Notes: generated by a model not told the origin, from the sequence alone. DNA of 64,000 bases from Segatella baroniae B14 (GCF_022024235.1 NZ_CP091799.1:131501-195500), one strand, 5' to 3'. Positions 54,953 to 64,000 are shown, numbered from the stretch's first letter. Numbers and translations are program-made.

Positions 54953-56053
54953 ATGAAACTAGCTTATTGCATTGAGGGCTTTTATAATCGAGGAGGAATG
55001 GAACGTATTCTCTCGGTTTGTGCAAATATGCTTTGTGATACCTATGATATAACAATTATTATAGCTAATCAAAAGCAGAAACCTCTTGTGTTCAAACTCC
55101 ATGATACTATTCAGATAGTAGAACTAGGGGTACCTGATACAGATAGAAAAAAGAACTATAAAAAATTACTAAGTGCTTATCTAGTTGATCATCATCAGGA
55201 TATCGTCATATCTTTGGCTGGTCTTGACATGTATTTTCTTCCTCAAATACAAGATGGAAGTAGAAAGATAATGTGGTTTCATTTTGCTTTTGATGTGTCT
55301 AAAATGATTTGGAGTGAGCATTATTCCGGAATAAAATTTTGGATTATTTATTATCTTCAAACGTGGAAGCGAATTTATTATGCACGCAAATTCGATAAAA
55401 TTGTTGTTTTGTCTAAATCTGATGAAATAATATGGAAGAAGTATTGCAGACAAACCATTTCTATCAATAACCCAATAACGATTGATTCATGTCTCATTTC
55501 TTCATGTGAGATAAAACGTGCTATTGCTGTAGGTAGGTTAACTTGGGAAAAAGGTTTCGATTATCTCATTGATGCCTGGAAATTAGTCAATCAAAAGTAT
55601 AAAGACTGGGTATTGGATATATATGGCGAAGGTGATGAGCGTGAAGTGTTGCAACATAGAATAGATAGTCTTGGTTTGCGGGATGTCATACACCTATGCG
55701 GAAATTCTTCTCATATAGAAAAGGAATATGCATCTCATTCTGTATTTATAATGAGTTCCCGTTCCGAAGGCTTTCCTTTAGCACTAATAGAAGCTTCTGC
55801 GTGTGGATTGCCATTAGTGTCATTTGCTTGTAATCAGGGAGTTTCCGAGATTATCCAGGACGGTTATAATGGTTTTTTAGTATCCCAGGTAGGAGATATC
55901 CGTGGTTTATCCGACTTCATCTGTGAACTTATTGAAGACGAAAAGTTAAGAAAGCGAATAGCTGCCCATTCTTTGGAATCTTCAAATCGATATCGATTAG
56001 ATAAGATAAAAGCAAAATGGATAAAATTGTTTCATCAAATTTGTCCTGATTAA
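54953..56053 (+). CDS. GT4 family glycosyltransferase
   Basis: 366 residues, GT-B. GFYNRGGMERILSVCANML at the start, AVGRLTWEKGFDYLIDAW at the domain junction, and MSSRSEGFPLALIEASACGLPLVSF, where the two Glu residues of the EX7E motif bind the nucleotide sugar. Retaining transferase of repeat-unit synthesis. Nine bases after the previous gene. Confidence 0.92.
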   Translation: MKLAYCIEGFYNRGGMERILSVCANMLCDTYDITIIIANQKQKPLVFKLHDTIQIVELGVPDTDRKKNYKKLLSAYLVDHHQDIVISLAGLDMYFLPQIQDGSRKIMWFHFAFDVSKMIWSEHYSGIKFWIIYYLQTWKRIYYARKFDKIVVLSKSDEIIWKKYCRQTISINNPITIDSCLISSCEIKRAIAVGRLTWEKGFDYLIDAWKLVNQKYKDWVLDIYGEGDEREVLQHRIDSLGLRDVIHLCGNSSHIEKEYASHSVFIMSSRSEGFPLALIEASACGLPLVSFACNQGVSEIIQDGYNGFLVSQVGDIRGLSDFICELIEDEKLRKRIAAHSLESSNRYRLDKIKAKWIKLFHQICPD

Positions 56054-56070
56054 TCTTCATTTTTGTAATT

Positions 56071-57021
56071 ATGTTACTTTCAATATTGATTGCCGTTTAT
56101 CAGGCAGAGGAGTGGTTGCCAAGATGTCTTGATTCTATTTTCGGACAAGATATATCGGATGTTGAAGTTATTGTTGTTGATGACGGATCAAAGGATCGTT
56201 CTTTAGAAATAGCTTTAAAGTATAAAGAAAAATATCCCGAATTGCGGGTTTTCAGTAAAAATAACGAAGGAGTTGCTGCGACGCGTAATGTCTTGCTGCA
56301 ATATGCTAAAGGTGAATATCTTTGGTTTGTTGATGCCGATGACTATATATGTCCAGATAGTCTTATTTTGATTAAGGAGTATCTAAGAAAGCATAAGATA
56401 ATAGATTTTCTTACATTGCGTTTTAGTAGAGACAAACTTATTCTTCCATATTCAGACCATTTGTTTCAAGGAAATGGTGTAAACTATTTACTTCAAAGAG
56501 AGCCTAATGGCTATCTATGGGCTAAAATTATAAAGCGACAAGTTATCGAAGACCATAATATTCGATTTAATAGTAAATTGTTTTCTCAAGAAGATTGGCT
56601 TTTTCTACTTGAAATTTATCCTCATGTAAACGAGCTGCATGAAACTAATATCTTGGCTTATCAGTATTGTACAGACAATGAGCATAGCGTGATGCGTGAA
56701 AATACGAAAGAGAACAATCTCCAACATGTTAAAAGTTCGATATTGGTGCTTACGTTATTTAAAAACTTTATAGCGCAATATCGCGAGCAAAAGATATTTA
56801 AGCCTTTTTCCCGTATTCTTAATACTTCTGCAGCCGGTTTGTTATACTGTATACTACCGTTACAGTGGAACAAGGAAGATGTGAATCAAGTGATATCCCA
56901 ACTTCAAAGTGCAGGAATCTATCCCATTGGTGATACAGGGAAATGGAAGTATAATCTATTTTTGAAAATAGCAAATCATAAGTTTTTGTTCAACCTGCTG
57001 GTCTTGTTGAAAAAGTTATAG
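56071..57021 (+). CDS. GT2 family glycosyltransferase
   Basis: 316 residues. LLSILIAVYQAEEWLPRCLDSI, VVDDGSKDRS, NNEGVAATRNVLLQYAKGEYLWFVDADDYI (DxD) and FSQEDWLFLLEIY are present. Same subgroup as the neighbouring 53988 enzyme; they probably act on successive sugars. Confidence 0.92.
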   Translation: MLLSILIAVYQAEEWLPRCLDSIFGQDISDVEVIVVDDGSKDRSLEIALKYKEKYPELRVFSKNNEGVAATRNVLLQYAKGEYLWFVDADDYICPDSLILIKEYLRKHKIIDFLTLRFSRDKLILPYSDHLFQGNGVNYLLQREPNGYLWAKIIKRQVIEDHNIRFNSKLFSQEDWLFLLEIYPHVNELHETNILAYQYCTDNEHSVMRENTKENNLQHVKSSILVLTLFKNFIAQYREQKIFKPFSRILNTSAAGLLYCILPLQWNKEDVNQVISQLQSAGIYPIGDTGKWKYNLFLKIANHKFLFNLLVLLKKL

Positions 57022-57033
57022 ATTTAATCAACT

Positions 57034-58002
57034 ATGTTACTAGAAGTATTAGTATATTTACTCGACATTTTAATTCGAGAGCCTAAACTCATAATTAAGT
57101 ATTATCGCGAAAAGAGTAAAGAAGGGCGAGAAGAAAATGGTCGGATGATATTTATGGCAGATGGCAGATTTCCTCATGGCGGAATGTTTGATCGATTAAA
57201 AGGTGCAATTTCTATTTATGCCGCGTCCAAAGTTTTACATAAGCCTTTCAAAATATGCTTCTGTTCTCCTTTTCGTTTGGATAAGTATCTAGAGCCAAAT
57301 CTTTATGATTGGCGAATAGAGCCAACAGATATATGCTATCATTATCCTGATTCTCGCCCGCTGTTTTTATATGGTGAATATGCTAACCCTAGACGATTAC
57401 TCAAGAGACGTAATTGTGATGCCCATTTTTATTATGGATACAACTCATTAGATTATATCAATAAGAAGTGTCATTTGAATTTTGATTGGGGCCAGCTATA
57501 TCATGAACTCTTTAAGCCTACACCATATTTGCAAAAGTATTTGGATGCTTATAAAGAAGATATAGGACAGCAATATATTGTTATCCATTTTCGTTTTTTA
57601 AATTTATTGGGAGACCAAGTAGAATATGCTATTAACCCAACATTAGAAGAAACACAGCAACGAAAATTAAAAGAACAAGCTTTGATTCAATTTAGGCATG
57701 TGCGGGAACAACATTCAGATTGTCGCGTGATGTTAGCTACGGACAGCAATCATTTTACCCAGTTTGTTAAGCATCATTTGCCCGATACATATGTAATACC
57801 CGGAGATATTAAGCATATAGGTACAACAAGTCAAACAAAAGAAAGTGATAATCTGAAAATGTTTCTAGATTATTATTTAATAGCAGGAGCTCGAAAGGTT
57901 TATAACATAGTAGGACCAGGCATGTGGCCGAGTGCTTTCCCAGAATATGCTGCTAAAATAGGCAAGTGTCCTTTTGAGCGCATATATTTCACAGTATCTT
58001 AA
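57034..58002 (+). CDS. Putative fucosyltransferase-like GT-B enzyme
   Basis: 322 residues. An N-terminal hydrophobic/amphipathic segment (LLEVLVYLLDILI) is followed by FMADGRFPHGGMFDRLKGAISIYAASK and, near 180, YIVIHFRFLNLLGD, which resembles the HxR donor-phosphate motif of the GT11/NodZ/O-fucosyltransferase superfamily. LATDSNHF and FLDYYLIAGARKVYNI fit the later part of that fold. GDP-fucose as donor is therefore only a guess, and no gmd or fcl gene is in the window. Not recognised as a named family with certainty. Confidence 0.55.
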   Translation: MLLEVLVYLLDILIREPKLIIKYYREKSKEGREENGRMIFMADGRFPHGGMFDRLKGAISIYAASKVLHKPFKICFCSPFRLDKYLEPNLYDWRIEPTDICYHYPDSRPLFLYGEYANPRRLLKRRNCDAHFYYGYNSLDYINKKCHLNFDWGQLYHELFKPTPYLQKYLDAYKEDIGQQYIVIHFRFLNLLGDQVEYAINPTLEETQQRKLKEQALIQFRHVREQHSDCRVMLATDSNHFTQFVKHHLPDTYVIPGDIKHIGTTSQTKESDNLKMFLDYYLIAGARKVYNIVGPGMWPSAFPEYAAKIGKCPFERIYFTVS

Positions 58003-58031
58003 TTTTTTGCCATAATTTTTGGAGTTAATAA

Positions 58032-59201
58032 ATGATTATTTATTTTATAATCTTTTTTGCGTCAGTATTCTTATACTTATTTAATGATGTGAATCGTAAG
58101 AATGGAGTAACTTCTGTTCAAATGCCAATTCTGATCATTTTTATGCTTTTTTTGGCATGTTTTGTTGGATTTGGTGATATGTTAGGAGGATATGATCGTT
58201 ATATATATGCTGAACTTTTTGATGATGTTGCTAATACGTTGTCAAGAGATATGAATATTCACATGGCCTATATTTTCCAGCAATGGCCGAAAGAAACAGC
58301 TTATATATGGATTAATATAGCCATTGCACATATTACAGAAAATCGGTATATCTTTATTATGATATATACGATGATTTTATATGTCTTTATTTTTGATTCT
58401 ATTCGAAAATATTGTTCAGACTATCCCTTTGCGATTATGCTCTTTTTGAGTCTTTGGTTCTTTTTTACTTTTACCTATTTGCGTCAAGTAATGGGAGCTG
58501 CGATAGGATGGATGTGTGTTCGCTTTATTATTAATCGTCAACCGATTCCCTTTTTGATTTGTTGGTATATCGCTTTTCGGTGCCATAACTCAGCAGTAGT
58601 CTTGCTTCCGATGTACTTTGTTCCCATTAGGAAATATTCAGTGAATCAAATAGTTATAGTTATGGTGTTGTGCTTCCTTTTTGGTATATCAGGATTAGGA
58701 ACTGCTATTTTTAATGCGTACGGAGAGGCCGATCCGGAACGAAAAAATAATCCAGCTACAGAAACAGGATTCCGTTTGCCATATTTGTTAGAAGCAGTCT
58801 TCTTTTTATATATCATATTATCTCGATACATCGAAATTCCTAATGAGAAAAAGTATATAGTATTATTAAATATGGCATTGGTCTTTTGTGCGATCTTGCT
58901 CTTCTTTATCAAATCAGAAAATGGAGGTCGTATGAGTTGGTATTTCATGATCGGTGTGATATCCACGGTTACCTTTGTATGTACTCATACACCTAATAAT
59001 AGACAATATGCTTATGTATTGATAGTTGTTGGATTCTTTTTGTTTCAGCGTATTGTCTTTGCATGGGGAGTATTGCTTTATCCGTATAAAACGTTTTTTT
59101 CTAATGGTTTTCGTGAGGGTGATAAAATTCACGAGGAATATGAATATGATCGGAAATATGATGATGAAAAGATGTACAGGGCACCTATTCATTTTCAATA
59201 A
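58032..59201 (+). CDS. wzy: EpsG-family polysaccharide polymerase (Wzy-like)
   Basis: 389 residues, about ten predicted membrane helices, very AT-rich by eye. IIFMLFLACFVGFGDMLGGYDRYIYAELF and FFFTFTYLRQVMGAAIGWMCVRFI match the EpsG pattern (an Arg-Gln in the YLRQ motif, a large extracellular loop with acidic residues). It would polymerise the flipped repeat units. The C-terminal tail is unusually charged (EYEYDRKYDDEKMYR). Wzy proteins share little sequence, so the call rests on topology and context. Confidence 0.82.
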   Translation: MIIYFIIFFASVFLYLFNDVNRKNGVTSVQMPILIIFMLFLACFVGFGDMLGGYDRYIYAELFDDVANTLSRDMNIHMAYIFQQWPKETAYIWINIAIAHITENRYIFIMIYTMILYVFIFDSIRKYCSDYPFAIMLFLSLWFFFTFTYLRQVMGAAIGWMCVRFIINRQPIPFLICWYIAFRCHNSAVVLLPMYFVPIRKYSVNQIVIVMVLCFLFGISGLGTAIFNAYGEADPERKNNPATETGFRLPYLLEAVFFLYIILSRYIEIPNEKKYIVLLNMALVFCAILLFFIKSENGGRMSWYFMIGVISTVTFVCTHTPNNRQYAYVLIVVGFFLFQRIVFAWGVLLYPYKTFFSNGFREGDKIHEEYEYDRKYDDEKMYRAPIHFQ

Positions 59202-59213
59202 TATAACTAATTT

Positions 59214-59990
59214 ATGTTGATAACGGTCTTAACTCCTACTTATAATCGTGCTTCTTTATTGAATGTTGCATACCAATCTCTCAGTAAACAAACTTATATT
59301 GATTTTGAGTGGCTGATTATAGATGATGGTAGCCAAGATGATACAGAAGTTGTTGCTGGAGAAATGCAGAAGTATTCTTCTTTTCCAATTCGGTATTATA
59401 AAAAAAAGAATGGAGGGAAGCATACGGCCTTGAATGTTGGTGTAAAAAATGCGAAAGGTGAACTTATAGTCATGCTCGATTCGGATGATGAGTTAATGAG
59501 TGATGCTTTGCAAAAAATAGCAGAGGTCTATGATACCGTTAAGGATGATTCCTCTTTTGGTGGTGTATGCGGTGTTATGGCCCATCGTAATGGAAAATTA
59601 ATATCCTCGTTGCCTAATGATGGATATTTGGATTGTAATGAAGTAGACGCTCGTTATAAGTATCACATTACTGGTGATTTGTGCGAGGTATTTCGAACAA
59701 GTGTATTCCGAGAATTTCCTTTTCCAGAAATTCCTGGTGAAAAGTTCTGCCCTGAAGCACTAGTTTGGCATAGGATTGCGAGAAAATATAAACTGAGATT
59801 TTTTAATGAAGTAATCTATATACGAGATTATCTTGAAGGAGGATTAACTTCTAAAATAGTAAAAATACGCAGAGAAAGTCCTAAAGCCTCTCGAATTTAT
59901 TATCGTGAATTGTTACAGCTTGATATACCTTGGAAGTATAAAATGCGTGGCTTATTGAATTTAATAAGATATACGATTAATGTGATATGA
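59214..59990 (+). CDS. GT2 family glycosyltransferase
   Basis: 258 residues, shorter than the other GT2 enzymes here. LITVLTPTYNRASLLNVAYQSL, IIDDGSQDDT, KNGGKHTALNVGVKNAKGELIVMLDSDDEL. The GGKHTALNVGV variant marks a WaaE/capsule subgroup close to beta-1,3-type transferases. Its stop overlaps the next ATG by four bases. Confidence 0.9.
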   Translation: MLITVLTPTYNRASLLNVAYQSLSKQTYIDFEWLIIDDGSQDDTEVVAGEMQKYSSFPIRYYKKKNGGKHTALNVGVKNAKGELIVMLDSDDELMSDALQKIAEVYDTVKDDSSFGGVCGVMAHRNGKLISSLPNDGYLDCNEVDARYKYHITGDLCEVFRTSVFREFPFPEIPGEKFCPEALVWHRIARKYKLRFFNEVIYIRDYLEGGLTSKIVKIRRESPKASRIYYRELLQLDIPWKYKMRGLLNLIRYTINVI

Positions 59991-61090
59991 TGAAAAGCAT
60001 CAAAGTTTTGCAGGTAATAACCTCACTTCGTGTAGGGGGAGCAGAGCAGATAGTCATACAACTCTCTAGAGGCTTAATCGAAAGAGGTTTTGATGTTGAA
60101 ATTGCTGTACTTGATGGAGAAAATTCTCCATTATTACAAAGTGCTCCTTGTAAAGTTCATATATTGGGTTTTTCCTCATATAGCCTAATGCATATTTTTC
60201 ACTTGCATCAGCTCATGAGGCATTTTGATATTGTACATACGCATAATTCTTCACCCCAACTCTTTGCTTGTTTAGCCAATCTGTTTAGTCGACAGAAATT
60301 AGTGACAACAGAACATAATACTACCAATCGTAAGCGTAATTACACAGCGCTTCGCATCATAGATAGGTGGATGTATCATAGATACGACACTATAGTTTGT
60401 ATTAGCGTTATAGCAGAGCATTTATTACGACAATATTTGGGAAGTACCTGGGAAAATAAGTCTTCTTTTCTGTATGAAAAAATAGTTACTATACCGAATG
60501 GTGTAGATGTAAAATCTATTCATGAAGCACAGCCGGATTTGGAGATGGTCCGATTAAAACAGAATCGAAAAGCATTATTGATGGTTGCCGGATTTAGAGA
60601 CCAGAAAGATCAGGACACTTTAGTAAAGGCTTTGGCTCGATTAAAACGAGGTGATTATGAAGTTTGGTTTGCAGGTGTTGGAGTAAGAAAACGAATTGTA
60701 GAAGCGTTAGCTACAAGTTTGAAAGTATCGCAGTATGTTAGATTTTTAGGTTTACGTACAGATATACCTCAGTTGCTTCAAGCTGCTGATATTATTGTAA
60801 TGTCTTCACATTGGGAAGGCTTGTCTTTGAGTAATATAGAAGGTATGAGTGCCAGTAAGCCATTTGTAGCTTCTGATGTAAATGGACTTCGTGAAGTTAC
60901 CGAACATTGGGGAATATTGTTTCAAGAGGGTAATGATGAACAGCTTGCACAGGCAATAGAACGTTTAGCAAATGCCCCTGATTACTATAAGCAGATAGCT
61001 AAACGGTGTTATGAGCGTGCACGGCAGTTTGATATGCATCAAATGATAGTTCAATATCAAAAAGTTTATCAGAAACTTGTCGAATTATAG
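59987..61090 (+). CDS. GT4 family glycosyltransferase
   Basis: 367 residues, GT-B. VLQVITSLRVGGAEQIVIQLSRGL at the start, TEHNTTNRKRNY, IPNGVDVKS, VAGFRDQKDQDTLVKAL and SSHWEGLSLSNIEGMSASKPFVASDV (EX7E region). Start at 59987 or one codon later, both ATG. Translationally coupled to the GT2 gene before it. Confidence 0.92.
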   Translation: MMKSIKVLQVITSLRVGGAEQIVIQLSRGLIERGFDVEIAVLDGENSPLLQSAPCKVHILGFSSYSLMHIFHLHQLMRHFDIVHTHNSSPQLFACLANLFSRQKLVTTEHNTTNRKRNYTALRIIDRWMYHRYDTIVCISVIAEHLLRQYLGSTWENKSSFLYEKIVTIPNGVDVKSIHEAQPDLEMVRLKQNRKALLMVAGFRDQKDQDTLVKALARLKRGDYEVWFAGVGVRKRIVEALATSLKVSQYVRFLGLRTDIPQLLQAADIIVMSSHWEGLSLSNIEGMSASKPFVASDVNGLREVTEHWGILFQEGNDEQLAQAIERLANAPDYYKQIAKRCYERARQFDMHQMIVQYQKVYQKLVEL

Positions 61091-61152
61091 AGTATCTTCA
61101 AGTAATTTTACGTATATTTGCAATACGTTTGAATTTGAAGTCGTCATCTATT

Positions 61153-62334
61153 ATGAAGAAAAAGTTAATTCGCCTCACGACAGTAGATTTATCTTTAGAT
61201 AAGTTAATTCCTGGACAGTTAAAATATATGTCCTCAGTTTTTGATGTTATAGGAGTGGCATCGGATACAGGATTGTTGGACAAGGTGAGAAAAAGGGAAG
61301 GTGTTAGAATGGTTAACATCCCCATGGAACGTGAAGTTTCGCTTTTAAAGGATTTGCGTTCACTTATTGCACTTTTCTTCTTCTTCAGAAAAGAGAAACC
61401 GGATATATTGCATTGTAATACCCCAAAGGGGTCTCTGTTGGCTTTATTAGCAGGATTGTTTGCTGGTGTTCCTAATCGTATTTATTTGGTAACTGGACTT
61501 CGTTATCAGGGCACAACTGGTTTTTTCAGATTTATTTTGAAAACCATGGAGCGAATCTCTTGCTTTTGTGCAACTCAGGTAATACCAGAAGGACATGGAG
61601 TTTTACATACGTTGCATGCAGATCATATCACGAACAAGCGATTACGTGTGCTTCATTACGGAAATATTAATGGTATAGATACTTCTTATTTTTCTAGAAA
61701 GTGTTTAGAAGAAAACTTCAGAAGTGCATTAGGATTTACAGACGATGATTTCGTGTTTATCTTTGTTGGTAGAATAGTCAGAGATAAAGGTATGAATGAG
61801 TTGGCTGAGGCCATGAAAAAATTGATAAGCGAAAAACGAAGCAAACAGGTTAAACTGTTATTAGTCGGCTCTTTTGAGAAAGGTAATCCTCTATATGGCG
61901 ATAATGAAGATTTTTTGCGGAACTCTGAGCATGTGAAATTTGTGGGATGGCAGGAAGATGTGAGACCCTATCTCGCTGCTGCTGATGCTTTGGTGTTCCC
62001 AAGCTATCGTGAAGGATTTCCCAATGTTCCTATACAGGCGGGTGCTCTTGATATTCCTTGTATTGTTACAAATATTAATGGATGTAATGAGATAATTAAG
62101 GATAATTTGAATGGTAAAATTATCAGAGCTCCTTATGCTCAACAGGGAAAAAGGGACAGTTTAATGGAAAATGCTTTGTACGAAACGATGAAGTGGTTCA
62201 TAGAACATCCCGAAGAGGTTAAGCGTATGGGGCGAAATGCACGTGGAATGATTACTTCGCGATATGAACAGAAAGATGTTTGGAAAGAGATATTGAATTT
62301 GTATTTAGAATTGGTAGGTCTTAATAATAACTAG
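61153..62334 (+). CDS. GT4 family glycosyltransferase
   Basis: 393 residues from the ATG at 61153 (MKKKLIRLTTVDLSLDKLI). A TTG eight codons upstream is open too, but a TATATTTG box at 61113-61120 would start the RNA close to it, so the ATG is preferred. Motifs: LHCNTPKGSLLALLAGLFAGVPNRIYLVTGLR, IFVGRIVRDKGMNELAEAM and VFPSYREGFPNVPIQAGALDIPCIV. The family resembles CapM/WcaL-type enzymes that use UDP-sugar donors. A 62-base gap before it is large for this operon. Confidence 0.92.
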   Translation: MKKKLIRLTTVDLSLDKLIPGQLKYMSSVFDVIGVASDTGLLDKVRKREGVRMVNIPMEREVSLLKDLRSLIALFFFFRKEKPDILHCNTPKGSLLALLAGLFAGVPNRIYLVTGLRYQGTTGFFRFILKTMERISCFCATQVIPEGHGVLHTLHADHITNKRLRVLHYGNINGIDTSYFSRKCLEENFRSALGFTDDDFVFIFVGRIVRDKGMNELAEAMKKLISEKRSKQVKLLLVGSFEKGNPLYGDNEDFLRNSEHVKFVGWQEDVRPYLAAADALVFPSYREGFPNVPIQAGALDIPCIVTNINGCNEIIKDNLNGKIIRAPYAQQGKRDSLMENALYETMKWFIEHPEEVKRMGRNARGMITSRYEQKDVWKEILNLYLELVGLNNN

Positions 62335-62339
62335 TAGAA

Positions 62340-62951
62340 TTGCTTTATAAGTTAGCTCATATATTACGTGATAAGTTGCCTTGGTTATGGTTTATAATCG
62401 GGTTATTCAATTCTCTTCTTTTCTTACTTCGTTATGGAAAGAAGTTGAAGAATATGGTAGTCTTCCTAAATGATGAAGATGAGTTCCAAATGGAGCAAAT
62501 GACCTCTGATAATTGCATAGAAATGAGTCAATGGTTTGACTCCCAACCTACGGAATCCTTCGATTATTTCAAACCTCATGGGTTTGAGGTTAAAGATTTA
62601 AAAGTATTAGCTAGCGATCATTCTTTTCTCGCTTTTATAGTTAGAAAGTATGATACACAGGAAATCGTTGGTTATCTTATGATGCGAAGTTTCTGGTGGG
62701 GAAAATGTTTTAGAGGATATATGGTAGACTATCGATGGAGAGGTAAAGGAATAAGTAAAAAAATGAATGCTAAAGCTACAGAAATAGCTCAATATCTAGG
62801 ATTGAGAACTTTTGGTACTATTTCTCCTAATAATTTGGCATCGCTGAAATCTGCTCAAGCGGTTAATGATGTAATCATATTAGATACCCTTCCTAGTGGA
62901 GATTATTATGTACAATATTTGCCCAAAAATGGTCATAAAGTGGTTTTTTGA
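62340..62951 (+). CDS. GNAT family N-acetyltransferase with N-terminal membrane anchor
   Basis: 203 residues if translation begins at the TTG at 62340; the first ATG in frame is codon 39 (62454), which would remove a hydrophobic segment (WLWFIIGLFNSLLFLL). The GNAT part has VDYRWRGKGISKKMNAKATEIA, the acetyl-CoA pyrophosphate loop (R/Q-x-x-G-x-G/A form), and SPNNLASLKSAQAV. It probably acetylates an amino-sugar of the polysaccharide. The hydrophobic stretch suggests that the longer form is real, anchored at the membrane; upstream the frame closes at 62328. Overlaps the sugar-transferase gene. Confidence 0.7.
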   Translation: MLYKLAHILRDKLPWLWFIIGLFNSLLFLLRYGKKLKNMVVFLNDEDEFQMEQMTSDNCIEMSQWFDSQPTESFDYFKPHGFEVKDLKVLASDHSFLAFIVRKYDTQEIVGYLMMRSFWWGKCFRGYMVDYRWRGKGISKKMNAKATEIAQYLGLRTFGTISPNNLASLKSAQAVNDVIILDTLPSGDYYVQYLPKNGHKVVF

Positions 62952-63561
62952 TAAAATAATGTCACTTATAGGGCTAGTTTTATTATGTCCTATGTTGTTG
63001 ATTGTTGCTATTTTGATTAAGATCAAAATGCCAGGACCTGTATTGTTCAAGCAGAAGCGTGTAGGGCAGTATGGAAAATTGTTCACGGTTTATAAATTCC
63101 GTTCTATGACAATCAAGAAAGAGGCGGCTACTGCAAGTAAGGGTGGTGCAACGTCGATAGCTTCTGAAGAGCAAAGTAGAATAACTCCTTTAGGGTTGAA
63201 GCTTCGTAGATATAAGATAGATGAACTTCCAGAATTATGGAATGTTCTAATCGGTGACATGAGTTTTGTCGGTCCTCGTCCTGATGTGCCAGGATATGCA
63301 GATGCACTACAGGGTGAGGAAAGAGATATATTAAAATTAAAACCAGGGATAACTGGACCTGCAAGTTTGAAATATCGTAATGAGGAAGAATTGCTGAGTC
63401 AAGTAGATGATCCTCATCGATATAACGATGAAGTCATTTATCCAGATAAAGTTAAGTTGAATTTATATTATTTACGCCATTATTCTTTTTGGACTGATAT
63501 GCAGATAATAATCTGTACAGTATTGGGCAAGAGGATGATATACAATGGCGAAAATATCTGA
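62908..63561 (+). CDS. Bacterial sugar transferase (initiating undecaprenyl-phosphate sugar-1-phosphate transferase)
   Basis: 217 residues from ATG 62908 (62929 is another possible start). One membrane helix near the N-terminus (LIGLVLLCPMLLIVAILI), then PGPVLFKQKRVGQYGKLFTVYKFRSM, the catalytic KIDELPELWNVLIGDMSFVGPRP and LKPGITGPASLKYRN. It is the short monotopic type (PglC-like), which loads the first sugar phosphate onto undecaprenyl phosphate. The ATG lies within the preceding gene's 3' end, about 44 bases. An upstream GTG at 62896 is also in frame. Confidence 0.93.
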   Translation: MYNICPKMVIKWFFDKIMSLIGLVLLCPMLLIVAILIKIKMPGPVLFKQKRVGQYGKLFTVYKFRSMTIKKEAATASKGGATSIASEEQSRITPLGLKLRRYKIDELPELWNVLIGDMSFVGPRPDVPGYADALQGEERDILKLKPGITGPASLKYRNEEELLSQVDDPHRYNDEVIYPDKVKLNLYYLRHYSFWTDMQIIICTVLGKRMIYNGENI

Positions 63562-63568
63562 TAGGTAC

Positions 63569-64000
63569 ATGAAACAACAGAAAATACATGTGAACGATAT
63601 CATTATGGCAGATGAGGCTACAGGTATCAATCTATCTATTGTCATACCTGTATATAATGAGGAATTGAATCTGCGAGAGTGTGTCGCAACTATTGAAAAT
63701 CAGGGAATGCCTGATGATAGCTATGAGGTGATTTTAGTTGACGATGGTTCACAAGACGGTTCGCCTAAAATATGTGATGAGATTGCGGCTAAGAATTCAA
63801 ATTATATTTCAGTACATCCGCAACATGCAGGAAAAGCCGAAGCTATCAATTATGGTTTAGCTCTTGCTACAGGTAAATGGGTAATGGTGGTATATGCTTG
63901 TGATAGGCTTATTAGCAACGGACTCCATTATGCGCTTCATGTTGCAAGTCAACATCAATATATAGATATTATTCGTTATGATTGCAATAAGGACTTCCTT
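63569..64000 (+). CDS. GT2 family glycosyltransferase (3' end cut by window)
   Basis: 144 codons from the ATG at 63569 (MKQQKIHVNDIIMADEATG); the gene continues past the window. LSIVIPVYNEELNLRECVATI, LVDDGSQDGS, HPQHAGKAEAINYGLALATGKWVMVV are GT-A motifs. The DxD position, usually DADD or DSDD, reads YACD here, so the first metal ligand is replaced by Tyr. Eight bases after the sugar transferase, part of the same operon. Confidence 0.85.
   Translation, partial: MKQQKIHVNDIIMADEATGINLSIVIPVYNEELNLRECVATIENQGMPDDSYEVILVDDGSQDGSPKICDEIAAKNSNYISVHPQHAGKAEAINYGLALATGKWVMVVYACDRLISNGLHYALHVASQHQYIDIIRYDCNKDFL

Noticed and set aside
1..64000. tRNA, rRNA, CRISPR arrays, insertion sequences, phage genes
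   Set aside because: Looked for by eye on both strands; no cloverleaf, repeat-spacer pattern, transposase or integrase was seen.

Overview
The window reads as chromosome of a gut-type Bacteroidales bacterium, most like Prevotella/Segatella. The reasons are a SusC/SusD pair with a pectin-degradation locus, lipoprotein signal peptides, a DUF4924 gene, a LruC-domain lipoprotein, and promoters of the Bacteroidetes type (TTTG or TTG, about 20 bases, then TAnnTTTG) instead of E. coli-like -35/-10 boxes. No phage, insertion sequence, tRNA, rRNA or CRISPR array was seen.

Layout. 1-2.7 kb (+): end of an alpha-glucan pair, a GT4 glycogen/starch-synthase-like transferase and a GH57 amylase. 2.7-18.3 kb (-): a pectin utilisation locus in three transcription units: SusC-SusD-DUF4957/DUF5123 lipoprotein; a large CE8 pectin methylesterase; and a GH28-GH105 fusion followed by a PL1 pectate lyase. 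Esterase and lyase end in type-IX-secretion-like tails, whereas the GH28-GH105 fusion does not, which suggests that polymer is de-esterified and cut outside, imported by SusCD and finished in the periplasm. 18.5-20.2 kb: rpe with a small upstream ORF, converging on an ECF sigma factor. 20.4-27.4 kb (+): a complete tryptophan operon, trpD-C-F-A-B-E-G, behind a classical attenuator (leader peptide with three consecutive Trp codons plus terminator). 27.4-31.2 kb (-): LysE exporter, DUF4924, rfbD, prfC. 31.3-35.9 kb: ROK kinase, CLC channel, Sua5/YrdC, fmt. 36.0-36.3 kb (-): a well-formed TPP riboswitch with its own promoter but no gene behind it. 36.4-39.9 kb (-): UDP-glucose dehydrogenase and a LruC lipoprotein.

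40.3-64.0 kb (+) is one long surface-polysaccharide locus that runs off the window. It holds a de novo sialic acid set (neuD, neuB, neuA, neuC) followed by a GT52-type sialyltransferase candidate; a TarI/IspD-like cytidylyltransferase, an SDR enzyme and a LicD protein that suggest an alditol-phosphate (ribitol-phosphate-like) decoration; a Wzx flippase, a Wzy polymerase, a WbsX protein, about ten glycosyltransferases, a GNAT acetyltransferase and the initiating sugar-phosphate transferase. The product is probably a sialylated, phospho-decorated capsule or O-antigen made by the Wzx/Wzy route.

The most notable points are the orphan TPP riboswitch transcript, the NeuB-SGNH esterase fusion, the trp attenuator with an operon order that is a circular permutation of the usual Bacteroides order, and the pairing of sialic acid genes with an ISPD/LicD-like module.
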